Position numbers and translations under genes: made by a program | The notes under the pieces: model-generated | What the model was told of the DNA's origin: nothing | Database searches by the model: none | The model's input: only the letters and a program-made list of their open reading frames with translations | NCBI GenBank assembly: GCA_902806595.1 | Contig: CADCXC010000004.1 | Span: 310,001-374,000 of the forward strand | Direction of reading: 5' to 3' | Source of the DNA: Pyrenopolyporus hunteri | Taxonomy: Eukaryota; Ascomycota; Sordariomycetes; Xylariales; Hypoxylaceae | Length of the DNA stretch: 64,000 nucleotides | Shown here: positions 22,684 through 33,000 of the stretch, piece after piece | Position numbering within the stretch: the stretch's first letter is position 1 | Layout: each line of letters starts with the position of its first letter

Positions 22684-24165
22684 TCACCCCCGCTCGATTT
22701 CGGCTGAGAGTGGCTTACCGTTCCTTAAGCATTCCTGGCAGGTCCTGTTAACGAATCGATCTTGCGATCCCTTCTGTTTCTTTTTTCCGCATTCTCTGCA
22801 ATGGAGGTGACACAGATAGAAATTACAACCCTCGGCGGGGCATTCTACTTTCCATCGGCAGTCTTGGGTGAGATGGCTCTCTCCGCACGGGCATTTCTTC
22901 ATGGAACATTTTCTCCCGGAATGGCCTTTGGAGCCACACATGCAGCAACGATGAGAGCAGAGCATGGCATTCTTGTGCTTGAAGTGGCCGGGGGGGTAGG
23001 GAGACCCGCACTTCCGGCTGCAGCGAACGTAGCACTCGAAAGATGTGTGATATTGAGGGAAGGGCCGGCATTTACATCGATTGGTCGCCTTGATCGTGCA
23101 AGCAGACGCCTTGTGAAGCGAGGAATTACAATAACCACACTTGGAGGGACAGGCCGAGGTACGATGAGTACACTGGTTACAATTAGCACATGGGTTCCTG
23201 ATATCCTTCGTAAGTTGTTTCTTGGCGGGTTTTTTTTCGATATGTTTCGGCTTGTCGCTGAACATCGCTCTGATATGCGTTCGACTCAAACTCCTGCGAC
23301 GCGATAGCTTATCGAGCTCGGATAGGCGGCGTGCAGGGAAATAGATGATCCATTTCTCATCGAAGTCCAACTCGTCCAGGCCCTGGACGGCCGCTGTGGC
23401 CCACGCGCTTAGAGGAGGTAAGCTGCTAGACCGCTTTGGCCTACCACGATGCACGCCTTCCATGTCAACAAGAGGGCCTGTTCTGGCTGGACGTCTCGAG
23501 GGCCTGCGAGCCCGAGTGGGATTCAGGACGCCGAGCCACGGCATGCCCAGAAAATTCGGGCTAATAGAGAACTCCACGTTGGAAGGACCGTTGATGGGGA
23601 GGTAGTGGCCGCCGGAAAACAAGCAATATCGATGGCAGGTCCTCGAGACTGATTGGTACTTTTTCAAATGCTTGATCATATCTTGCTTCCAGCCTGGAGC
23701 ATGTTTAGCTATTGTATCCGTGCGGAAAAGATGGAAATGCTTAAGCCAAATCCGCATAGACGGATCAGTCTCGAGGTAATGCCGTTTGACAAGCCCCAGG
23801 ACGACTTGCTCTACCGTAGCCGGAGCTTCCGCCACCATGCAGTAACCTAAAAAATCGAAGAATATGCTGGAGGGTGGGAAGTACAGTCGTTGCAGTTCCT
23901 CTCGTGTGAAGGACCAGTTGTGGTCGGTCCTGAGCATCCTGGACAGGACCTGCATATCAAGGCCGAGCTCCCGGTCGCGAGATTTGATGTGATAGAAGAT
24001 AGGATCTCGGTCGAATAGCTTGGAGTAAACGGCCGGGTTTACTCGTACCGGAGACATGTAGTCTTCCATCAGGTGGTTGACTATGACGTCCCGAGGCCCA
24101 AGGGGTCTGTGTTCGTACCGGCCGAAGTCCAGGTCGATGCCGTTGAGGGGGTAATGCGGAGTCAT
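22684..24165 (-). CDS. Cysteine/histidine-rich zinc-binding protein, unknown
   Basis: Single exon, 493 residues, ATG at 24165 and TGA at 22684. The N-terminal 330 residues have no motif I can name but look folded (DNHWSFTREELQRLYFPPSS and similar around 80-100), with a basic linker at about 215-245 and 285-320. Residues about 330-475 carry some 35 Cys and His in close array. Several short units are of the CxxCxxHxxxC zinc-knuckle type (CANCNQCTHRTSACPSKCGY; CCMCGSKGHSGRKC) and one is CRECGKKKQ. Such arrays bind zinc and often RNA or single-stranded DNA, as in CNBP/Gag-type knuckles. The array is too irregular for a plain CCHC protein. A retroelement Gag origin is possible, but there are no repeats or polymerase nearby and the gene is not RIP-hit. 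Confidence 0.75.
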   Translation of the reverse strand: MTPHYPLNGIDLDFGRYEHRPLGPRDVIVNHLMEDYMSPVRVNPAVYSKLFDRDPIFYHIKSRDRELGLDMQVLSRMLRTDHNWSFTREELQRLYFPPSSIFFDFLGYCMVAEAPATVEQVVLGLVKRHYLETDPSMRIWLKHFHLFRTDTIAKHAPGWKQDMIKHLKKYQSVSRTCHRYCLFSGGHYLPINGPSNVEFSISPNFLGMPWLGVLNPTRARRPSRRPARTGPLVDMEGVHRGRPKRSSSLPPLSAWATAAVQGLDELDFDEKWIIYFPARRLSELDKLSRRRSLSRTHIRAMFSDKPKHIEKKPAKKQLTKDIRNPCANCNQCTHRTSACPSKCGYCNSSLHKASACTIKATNRCKCRPFPQYHTSFECYVRCSRKCGSPYPPGHFKHKNAMLCSHRCCMCGSKGHSGRKCSMKKCPCGESHLTQDCRWKVECPAEGCNFYLCHLHCRECGKKKQKGSQDRFVNRTCQECLRNGKPLSAEIERG

Positions 24166-24655
24166 CTTGGGAAGAGCTACGAATCGATACCAGCTTCCCT
24201 TTCTTATTATTATGAAGGGGGCTGTTTGTGGCTTTATCGCCTTCTGGATTTCCGGGGAGTGATATTTACCGATGGTGGTAGTCGATCGGAGTTTATTAGG
24301 CAGGTTGATAGATATGATATCTCCGACCCATAGTTGAAGGCGAGAAACACCCGGTCAAATAAGATGTTACATTGTAAGAAGGATCACGCAACGAGACGAA
24401 TACTTGTTACGCTTGGAGACCTTAGGTAGGTACCTAGGTAGGTATATACGACTTCATGATAGAGGGTAGTTCGGAAAAGTCAACTAACTACCATTTTCAG
24501 CCGGCGAGTTTGTAGTGGGATGTAACTGTCTTGGAGGAAGAGACCCAACGTGGACGGGCCGCAAGCCAGCGTATATATGGTGCGGGTGCTTGGTGGCTTG
24601 TCCTAGACGCCCCCCGTTACCCCCACTGTGGCTTGAAACATAGGTACCGTAGCGG
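24166..24655. other. Upstream region of the Cys-rich gene
   Basis: 490 bases with a GGTA/TACC palindrome at about 24424-24445. No gene seen. Confidence 0.5.
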
Positions 24656-25275
24656 CAAATTATGGGAATGAAAAACGATTGTATACCTAAAAAACGTTGG
24701 CTATAAAAAAACGTTATTTTTTAAGAAATGATTTTTTATTATTTTACGCGTTTTTTATTTTTATTTTTAATATTACGACGCGTAAATATTATATAATAAT
24801 ATAATATATAAAAAAATTATTTTTTAATTTTACGTTCGAATTTTTTTTTTTTTTTATAATATTTTTAAATTTTTTTTTAGGTTTTTTTTTTTAGGTTTTT
24901 TTTTTAGGTTTTTTTTTTTAAGTTTTTTTTTTAAATTTTTTTCTAGATTTTTTTTTAAGTCTAAATTTTTAAATTTTTAAATTTTTAAATTTTTAAATTT
25001 TTAAGTTTTTAAATTTTTAAATTTTTTTTTAAATTTTTAAGTTTTTATAAAATAAAATATTTTAAGTTTTTAAATATTTAAATATTTAAGTAAATATTTA
25101 GGTAAATATTTAAGTAAATAATTATATAATTATTTCGTAACTATAATAACGTAAAAAAAAAAAAAAAAAAAAATTAAAAAGTTATTTTTATTTTATATAA
25201 AAAATCGTTGTCGAAGGAAAAACGATTGTCGTTTAATTAAATTTATGTTATTAAGAAATCGTTTTTAAATATATA
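24656..25275. mobile_element. Short RIP-type AT island with poly-T tandem array
   Basis: A 600-base island as AT-rich as the large blocks. GAAAAACGATTGT occurs at 24670-24682 and again in direct orientation at 25217-25229, each followed by a related AAGAAAT(C/G) stretch. In between, a poly-T plus AGG or AAA unit repeats many times (24840-25080) and shifts from AGG to AAG to AAA. It looks like a short relic bounded by direct repeats, perhaps a solo element, but it cannot be classified. Confidence 0.55.
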
Positions 25276-25573
25276 ACCGTTATCTATATTCACCGGTTGC
25301 CGCTGTGGTAGGTACCTAGGTACGCGGAGTACGAGGCCCGATACTGTATTGTACCTATTGTACTGTAATGTATTGTACATAGGTACCTACCTAGGTAGTA
25401 CGTTAGGTACGTTAGGTACCCCAGATTCTTGAAGCTACGCTGGCACCACCTAATAACCTTAAGCGAGTTAGTGATTATAATCCGTTAGTAATTGCATAAC
25501 GCCTAATGGCCCGTGTTCGAACAACGTGGGATTCTGGGCGGGGAACAACTTGGAACAACTTTCTCAATACCAA

Positions 25574-25610
25574 TTTCCACCCTTTCCACCCTTTCCATCC
25601 TTTCCAACCC
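25574..25610 (+). repeat. 9-bp minisatellite TTTCCACCC x4
   Basis: Four tandem units, the last two with single changes. Confidence 0.8.
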
Positions 25611-26450
25611 AGTCAGCCCCATGCCAATAGATGCCAATAGCTACTAACTTACATGCCATTCTACACGTTTAGCCAATGTCCCAAGCGCGTTCCAGCCAAA
25701 TCTCCGGTATAGCGCTGCCTCTCCGCTAATTTCGGCCCGCGGAGCAGAACGCCATCTCCCCGTCTCACGACACTCCGTCGACCGAACAGGCAAGTCCCCC
25801 TTGGCCTCTTTGGCCAAGAAATCTTCGGTCAAATCCTCACGTCAATATTCCTTCGCCTGCTGCTACCTCCAATGCTTATGGGTGATTATGGGTGCTTATG
25901 GGCCTTCTGAAGGTCGCGAGGGGAAACCCGTTCGCCTGTGCTTATCGCCAGTTACCACGCGTCATCCATACGGAGATGTTCCCTTGCACGTTTGTCAGCA
26001 TGCAAGGGAGCCTCGTAAGGCAAGTCCGCTGACGGCCCTGTGAACGTGTTCGAGGTCCAGAACGTCTTCCAGAACACCTAGGTGCGGGCTCGCCGTTCGA
26101 ATTCAGGTCCTAGGATTCGGAGCCGCGTCCAGCTCCCAGGTTTCCTACCTGCGTGCTCCACCTCGCGTTTATGTAGACTACCCCAGAGTTCGTCGGTTCC
26201 CTGGGAACATATTCCCTAATTCCCTAGCTTTTCCTGGTTCCCCAAAGCTCCGTATGCACGCCTACTACCGATGGTCGCGCAAATCAACGACGGATTTATG
26301 ATATTGGGGGGTGAAAGGTAAGAATTACCCCTATTACTTAGGCTATCTTCCATAGTGCGCATGTATATCAGGGTATTTAGTCAGATCTCTCCCTCGGAAT
26401 AGATTCCCGTCAGCCCAGATGTGCCCGTCAGCCTCATTATGCGGCGATCG

Positions 26451-26457
26451 TATATAA
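26451..26457 (+). promoter_or_regulatory. TATA box of the CDH gene
   Basis: TATATAA lies 90-96 bases before the start codon, the usual place for inducible secreted-enzyme genes in ascomycetes. Confidence 0.6.
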
Positions 26458-26546
26458 ACTTGTTCTCTAGACCCTCGTCTTCTCGATGTCGAATACTCTG
26501 GTTTCCGTCTCACACGTACGCTTAGACGTGATACGTCGCTAGCACC

Positions 26547-29500
26547 ATGGGTTCTTTCGGTCCCCTCGTAACACTGCTTCTTGCAATCAGCCTAAGTGAG
26601 CCCCTCCTACGTAGGCGCTGACGGCAGCCTTACTAAAGCAGCATAGATATCCTGCAATGTCTCGGTCAGACAAGCGCCCCAACCTTATACAAGGACGAAA
26701 AGACCGGTATCACTTTCGATACATGGACCGTGCCGGATAAAGCAGACGGTTCTGGTGGTGTATCTCTCTGGGGCGGCCTGACCTTCGGTATCGCACTCCC
26801 AGAGAACGCCTTGACGACTGATGCCACTGAGCTCATAGGATATCTAGTCAGTGCGCCCTAGGTACCTAGCGTAGATATAGCTATTTCATCGATATCCTAA
26901 CGCTCTTAATAGAAATGTGGCTCCAACGGCACAACTACCGACGCGTGGTGCGGCCTCTCGTTTGGAGGAGGGATGACAAGTGGCTTACTCCTCATGGCCT
27001 GGCCGCATGAGGACCAAATCTTAACCTCGTTCCGTTTCGCCACCGGATACAGCCCCCCAGACGTATACACCGGCAACGCCCAATTGACCCAGATATCATC
27101 CTCCATCGACAAGGACCACTTTACTCTCATCTTCAGATGTCAGAACTGTCTCGTATGGGATCAGGACGGTGCGTCGGGCTCTGCGTCGACAAGTGCCGGT
27201 ACCTTGGTCCTGGGTTGGGCTAGCTCGCTTCGAGCTCTATCAAATCCATCCTGTCCAGCTGAAATCGGCATCCAGTTCCACAACAATGGCCAAAGCATCT
27301 GGGGCGCCACTCTGGACCAGAACGCCGCGAACCCGTCCTACTCGGAGTGGGCTGCCCAAGCTACGGCCACAGTCACGGGGAGCTGCGGAGGAGCCACGCC
27401 TACGACCACGACCACGACTACTACCACCATCCCTACTCCTACTGGTGTTCCCGTACCAACCGCCACCTATGACTATATCGTCGTTGGTGCCGGCGCGGGT
27501 GGGATTCCTTTGGCGGACAAGCTGAGCGAGTCAGGGAAAAGCGTGCTGCTCGTTGAAAAAGGGCCTCCGTCTTCAGGACGATGGGGTGGCACGCTTAAGC
27601 CTAAATGGTTAGAAGATACCAACTTAACTCGCTTCGACGTCCCTGGCCTATGTAATCAAATCTGGGTTGACTCTACAGGCATTGCTTGCACCGATACCGA
27701 TCAGATGGCCGGCTGCGTCCTCGGTGGAGGTACCGCTGTCAACGCCGGCTTATGGTGGAAGGTTTGTTACCTATTACTCGCATCCGTGTCTACCTAAGTA
27801 TACACTAACGGTCTAATTTAGCCATATGCTCTGGACTGGGATTACAACTTCCCCAGAGGATGGAGATCTAGAGATGTGGCCTCCGCGACTAGGAGAGTCT
27901 TCTCTCGTATCCCGGGTACCGACCATCCTTCAATGGACGGCAAACGGTACTACCAACAAGGTTTCGAGGTCCTCGCGAGGAGTTTAGAATCCGCCGGGTG
28001 GAAAGAGGTTGCTGCTAACGAAACACCTGACAAAAAGAACCATACATTTTCTCATTCGCCGTTCATGTTTTCTGGTGGCGAGCGCGGAGGCCCCTTGGCC
28101 ACATACCTCGTCTCTGCTAGCAAGCGCAAGAATTTCCATCTGTGGATGAACACGGCAGTGAAGAGGGTTATTCGGACCGGCGGACATATTACCGGAATTG
28201 AAGTAGAACCTTTCTTAGATGGTGGTTATACCGGTGTCGTCAACGTCACGTCGATCACCGGCCGCGTCGTCCTATCCGCGGGTACATTCGGGTCTGCCAA
28301 AGTCCTGTTGAGAAGTGAGTTATTCTATTCCGTCAATATTCTCAGTGCGTTAATGTATCTAACCAAACCAGGTGGTATTGGACCCGCGGACCAATTAGAG
28401 GTCGTGAAATCATCTACCGACGGCCCGACGATGATCTCCAATAGCTCGTGGATCAACCTACCCGTTGGCTACAACCTAGAAGATCATACAAATGTACGTT
28501 TACCCCTCTAGACCAACTCGAACACACACTATATTTACATATATCTAGACCGATACCGTCATCACGCATCCCGAAGTAGTCTTCTATGACTTCTACGAAG
28601 CTTGGGAAACACCCAATACAACTGATAAAGACCTATATCTAAGTTAGTTGACCGGCCCCGTATTAAACAGTAAGGCCGTTTTTAACATAAAGAAAGGTTC
28701 CCGATCCGGTATTCTAGCTCAAGCGGCGCCGAATATCGGACCCTTGTGAGTTTCGAGTATCAAGTCTCTATCCATACCTATATATCTAACGTCAAAAAAG
28801 GTTCTGGGACGAGATCAAGGGCGACGACGGCGTCGTTCGTCAACTTCAGTGGACCGCTAGAGTCGAGGGAAGCGCTGGTACACCGAATGGCTGTAAGCCA
28901 TACCGACTCCCAAGTACTATTTCCATGAGCTAATCAAAGAAGATGCCATGACTATGAGCCAATACCTTGGACGGGGTGCCAAGTCAAGGGGCCGAATGAC
29001 TATTACGAAGGCATTGAATACCGTCGTCTCCACAGTCCCTTACTTACAAGACAAGAACGATGTCCAGGCGGTCATCCAGGGCATTAAGAATCTTCAAGCC
29101 GCTCTGTCGAACGTCGAGGGCCTCGTCTGGACCGTACCACCCTCCAACGTTACCGTCGAGAATTTCGTTAATAGTGCACGTCAAATAGTTCCATACAAGC
29201 ATGAACCCATGCTAACATGTTCTAGATGCTCGTTTCGTATACCAACCGGCGTTCGAACCACTGGATCGGTAAGTTGGCTCCGCTGCGATCATGAATTAGT
29301 GTGTCACGACTAACGGCTCCTAGGAACGAACAAGCTCGGAACCGACGACGGCCGAACAAATAAGGGCTCGGCCGTAGTGGACCTAAACACCAAGGTCTAT
29401 GGCACCGACAACCTATTTGTCGTCGACGCCAGTATCTTCCCTGGCCACATCACTACTAATCCTTCCTCGTACATCGTCATCGCGGCCGAACATGCCGCTG

Positions 29501-29698
29501 AGAGGATCCTCGACCTGGCGCCGGCTAGGCCGCGACGACGGTTCGCCCAATGCGGCGGGTTACGGTGGACAGGCAGTTTCCAGTGCGCAGCTCCGTACAC
29601 TTGCACGTACCAGAACGAGTTATACTCTGTGGTAAGCATAGACTACCGCTCTCTAACTCTCGAATGGCTTGCTGATCAGTTGAATATAGTGCCTGTGA
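26547..29698 (+). CDS. cdh: Cellobiose dehydrogenase with CBM1 (AA8-AA3_1-CBM1)
   Basis: Twelve exons by splice signals and phase: 26547-26595, 26647-26846, 26913-27761, 27822-28314, 28372-28493, 28549-28642, 28697-28745, 28801-28892, 28943-29166 (or 29175), 29226-29268, 29324-29631, 29690-29698. The product is about 843 residues. A signal peptide leads into the b-type cytochrome domain, with likely heme ligands Met104 (GGGMTSG) and His206 (QFHNNGQ). A Thr/Pro linker (about 244-268) follows. The flavin domain has VVGAGAGG (275-280), GILAQAAPNIGP, the catalytic His in RRSNHWIG and the second active-site Asn in ITTNPSSY. A C-terminal cellulose-binding module (QCGGLRWTGSFQC...CTYQ) ends in Cys-Leu across the last intron. 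The secreted enzyme oxidises cellobiose and passes electrons to lytic polysaccharide monooxygenases. Apparent stops in the raw frame all fall in introns. The exon 9 donor is unusual (see findings). Confidence 0.93.
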
Positions 29699-30431
29699 GT
29701 TCTATATATATATCAGTGGTATAAGACATGTTACCTTAGTATATATATAGGTATATATACCTATATATATCAGTTCGATGAAGATATGAGACCCTGATAG
29801 TTTGTCCCTCGGTGACTTGTAGGTCCTGATTAGTTGGTGACTACCCTAATCGAAAATGCTAAAATTGTGTCCCTTATCGAGCTCTGCGGCGAGTTCTCGT
29901 CGGTAACATAAGTTCCGCTAGTTAGATTCGCAGACTGTCTGAGCATCAGTATGAATCAATTCGTTATTAAGTTCATATTAATGGGCACAGAGGCCCTTAT
30001 AAGTTAGTTGACGCTGGCTTTATCCGGGAGTTTTAAAGTAGGTACCTATCTTTAATCTTTCGGCTTATTGATGGTTCCCTACCAGATAGTTTAGGTTAAA
30101 AGATTAATAGGACTTTTGAACGCTTGGTATTTTCAGTGTTGCCTAGCTACATGCAGCAGAAGCAGGTGGTCATCCCCGAGAGAAGTGACAGGAATGTATT
30201 CGTCGTCTATGTTCGGACGCGGCGCGGCCGCCGGGCCAGGGGGCGGGCGAACCTTTGACAGCCTCGTAACTGGCTATATGGCGCCGTGCTAAAGCTCTAG
30301 GGCGTGGTGTGTTGCGGCTACCTTAAAGAGGCCTTCGGGGGAGGGAAATATGAGTCGTCGCTCGGAATGTTCGGAGTAGCCCGAGTCCTTAGAGTCCGTA
30401 AATGGACTGGTTCGAGGGTTCGAAATATCGT
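29699..30431. other. Spacer downstream of CDH
   Basis: 730 bases: a TATATA run at 29703-29770 and a GC-rich patch at 30215-30250. No gene supported. Confidence 0.5.
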
Positions 30432-30695
30432 TCACTTTTCGTCTTCGTTACCCTGCTTTTTGCCATTTTCCTCGTCCCGTTCCTTCTTGGCCTTCAACTC
30501 GGATCGCTTCCTGGCTTCCTTCATAGCCTCCTTCCTAGCCTTCTTTTCTGCCTTTGCAGTGGCCTTTTTCATTTCTCGAGTCATCTTGACCTTGCTAGCC
30601 GCGTATTCTCGACGGCGGATTTGCTCCTCCGGTGTTATCGCTAACGCCGGTGATACGCTGGTACCGGGTATAGCACATAGGGTTTTCCCCGTCAT
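30432..30695 (-). CDS. Possible small highly charged protein
   Basis: An 87-residue frame from ATG 30695. The first 30 residues are ordinary (MTGKTLCAIPGTSVSPALAI). From residue 31 on it is nearly all K, R, E and A with heptad-like spacing (KATAKAEKKARKEAMKEARK), so a single charged helix or coiled coil. No known family. Such a lysine/alanine/glutamate composition can arise by chance from GA-rich DNA, so reality is uncertain. It is tail-to-tail with CDH. Confidence 0.45.
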   Translation of the reverse strand: MTGKTLCAIPGTSVSPALAITPEEQIRRREYAASKVKMTREMKKATAKAEKKARKEAMKEARKRSELKAKKERDEENGKKQGNEDEK

Positions 30696-32085
30696 TGTTG
30701 CTTAATGGATGATTAGTTTACCGCAACGATATTCATACGCTAGGATACACATTACGAGGTACGGGATTAACTTACAATGAATGCGAACGCGACGGGTTCG
30801 TAATGTAGTAATGGGTAGTGGGGATATGAGTAGCTGCCGAGGCGCTGATGTGGTTTGCGAGTGTGAGTTGGAGAGTTCGAGATTTGTAAAAGGGAAATGG
30901 AAACGAGTTATTACTTTATCCTTGTGAGCCGGGTGATATCCACCAAGGTAGGTAGGTATCACAAAATAGGTTAACAGGCTGCTCTCTCCCCGGGAACCGT
31001 TATTAGTGCTCTGTCTGGCTGCTGATGGTAACGATATTACCACGGAAGTAGCGGAGACATCTTGGATCTCTGGGAGAATATCATGGAATTAGAAGGACGA
31101 GACCATCAGTGAAGGCAAGATATAGTGGATATCATAAGGCTAAACCATATACCTAGTGAGGGAAACAACTACGCAACTACGTTGTTCCACTGGCTATCTA
31201 ACTAACCAGGCCGAAGGCCTGGGTATACATACCGAATAAGGATGAAGGGACATATGTCCTATACATCTATAACATGGCGGTGGACGAGCAATCAACCAAG
31301 CCCTTCTTAAGATTCGAGGCTCTAATAAGTACCGCTAGTGATATTTCCAATGTAGGTACTCAACTACGAGATAATTTACATGAAAAGAATCATCAAATAG
31401 AATAGACACCACGGGCTGGGAGTCTAGCGGCTAGGGATGGAACGTACCTATTCATGATACGAAGGAGGAAAGAAGAATAAACTAAGCCGCATCTCTACGT
31501 ACCTGCCGAGGTACGCAACGAGGGCGGGCGGCGAAGACAGCCCCCCGCCACGCTGTCGGTTGCCCAGCACCGTGACAGCGGAATGCCCAAAATCGAAGTG
31601 GTACGGGTACCTTCGTGCCGTGGGAGAAGTAGCAGAAGAACATCGACCAAAGTAAAGCTTATAATAAAAACTAGCACTCTGAAATACCACAAGCCAGGAT
31701 GGTATAGTTGGGTAGTGGCACCCATTGGCGAGGACATCTAATTGTTCTTTCCGACGTTCCTCCCTTCGTATCGCATGCGATTTATGTTCAATGATCTATG
31801 TCCCCAAGCATATGGAGAAATTGGAAACGATCGGTGTCAAAGGGAGAAACAGACAAGGCATTAATCACTAGGAGGGGCCGGTTCGAGTACGGAGTCTGAC
31901 ACACACACATATATATAGGTATATATTTTTTCAATTTCTTTTCAACTAGACTTAATATGCGGGAACTGACGAGACATAAGTTCGAATGTGGTTTATAACA
32001 ACCTTCTTTTTAATAGAAAAAGATGCATTCACATTTTCTTCACAGCAATTTTATATATTAACGGGATGGTTTATACAGGTCGAAC
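30696..32085. other. Gene-free spacer left of the 8.4-kb element
   Basis: 1.4 kb. Frames on the minus strand (30702-31043, 31448-31737) have no protein-like composition. An ACACACATATATATAGG stretch lies near 31900. No gene called. Confidence 0.5.
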
Positions 32086-32087
32086 TA

Positions 32088-32150
32088 CCATACATCACGT
32101 GACAACGGGACACACCCCCACCGGGACACCCTTTTCCCACCAAAACTTAC
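32088..32150 (+). repeat. Left terminal inverted repeat
   Basis: Begins CCATACATCACGTGACAACG and is GC-rich compared with the interior. Pairs with 40450-40512. The CACGTG inside is itself palindromic. Confidence 0.85.
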
Positions 32151-32785
32151 CGAATTAAAAAACTTATAATTAATTAAATAAAATTCGTAAAATTACAAAT
32201 TTATCTTTAATTTAAAAAACTTTAAAAATTCATTTAATATATTTAATCGATAATTTAATTATTCGTTTAAATCGAATTTTAAAATACGAAAAAATTACTT
32301 CGATTTTTTTAATTTTATTTTCGTTAATTTCGTTAAATTTTATCTTAAATGCCACGTTATAATCTACGATTATTTCATTTAAAATAACCTTTAAAACCGG
32401 TTTTAAAATTATATTTAAAATTATAAAAATTATAAAAAGTTTTAAATTTTTTTTTTAATTTTTTATATATTTTTTTTAAATTTATAAATTTTTAATTCGA
32501 ATTAAAAATTTTTCGACGTTTCGAAAATTTTATATTTCGCATTTAATATTCGAAGACATTTACACGTATATTACGTAAAAATATTTTTAATTTAACATTA
32601 ATAAAAATTTAAAAAATATTTTTTATAATTAATTAAATTATCGAAAATTTATTTTTATTATATTTTTTAATTTATTATATTATATTTAATAATTTTAAAA
32701 ATTTAATTAATTTATCGTTTTTACGTTTTTCGAAATAATTATTTTTACTTTTATTTTTATTAAAATAAATTTTTAAATAAATTAA

Positions 32786-33000
32786 TGGTTAATTAATTTA
32801 TATATATATATTATTTTATAATACGTATTTTAAAAGAAAAAAGTATTTATATATTTTCGTATATATAAAAGAGATTTTTTTTACGATTTTTTTATTAAAT
32901 AATTTTTTTTTTTTAAATAATTTATATAACATTAATTTTATCGTATCGCATTTATTTTTATTATTATTTTTTTATTTTATTTTACGTATATATTTATTAA
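32786..33000 (+). repeat. 210-bp repeat copy C
   Basis: Same orientation as copies B and D. At its outer end it also matches the flank of copy A for roughly 40 further bases. With copy D it brackets 5.7 kb, which would fit long terminal repeats of a retrotransposon. Confidence 0.7.

Larger units (their letters stand above)
25276..26546. other. Gene-free spacer upstream of CDH
   Basis: 1.3 kb with dense GGTACCTA-type palindromes at 25310-25420 and a 9-base minisatellite (TTTCCACCC, four units) at about 25574-25610. A duplicated ATGCCAATAG lies at 25621-25640. The last few hundred bases are the cellobiose dehydrogenase promoter. Confidence 0.55.

Noticed and set aside
22762..23307. 181-residue plus-strand frame over the Cys-rich gene
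   Set aside because: Shadow; the minus-strand frame is longer and holds ordered Cys/His motifs.
28640..28700. In-frame stop in the CDH flavin domain suggesting a pseudogene
   Set aside because: A 54-base GT-AG intron (28643-28696) removes it and yields the family sequence YLSSRSGILAQ in phase.
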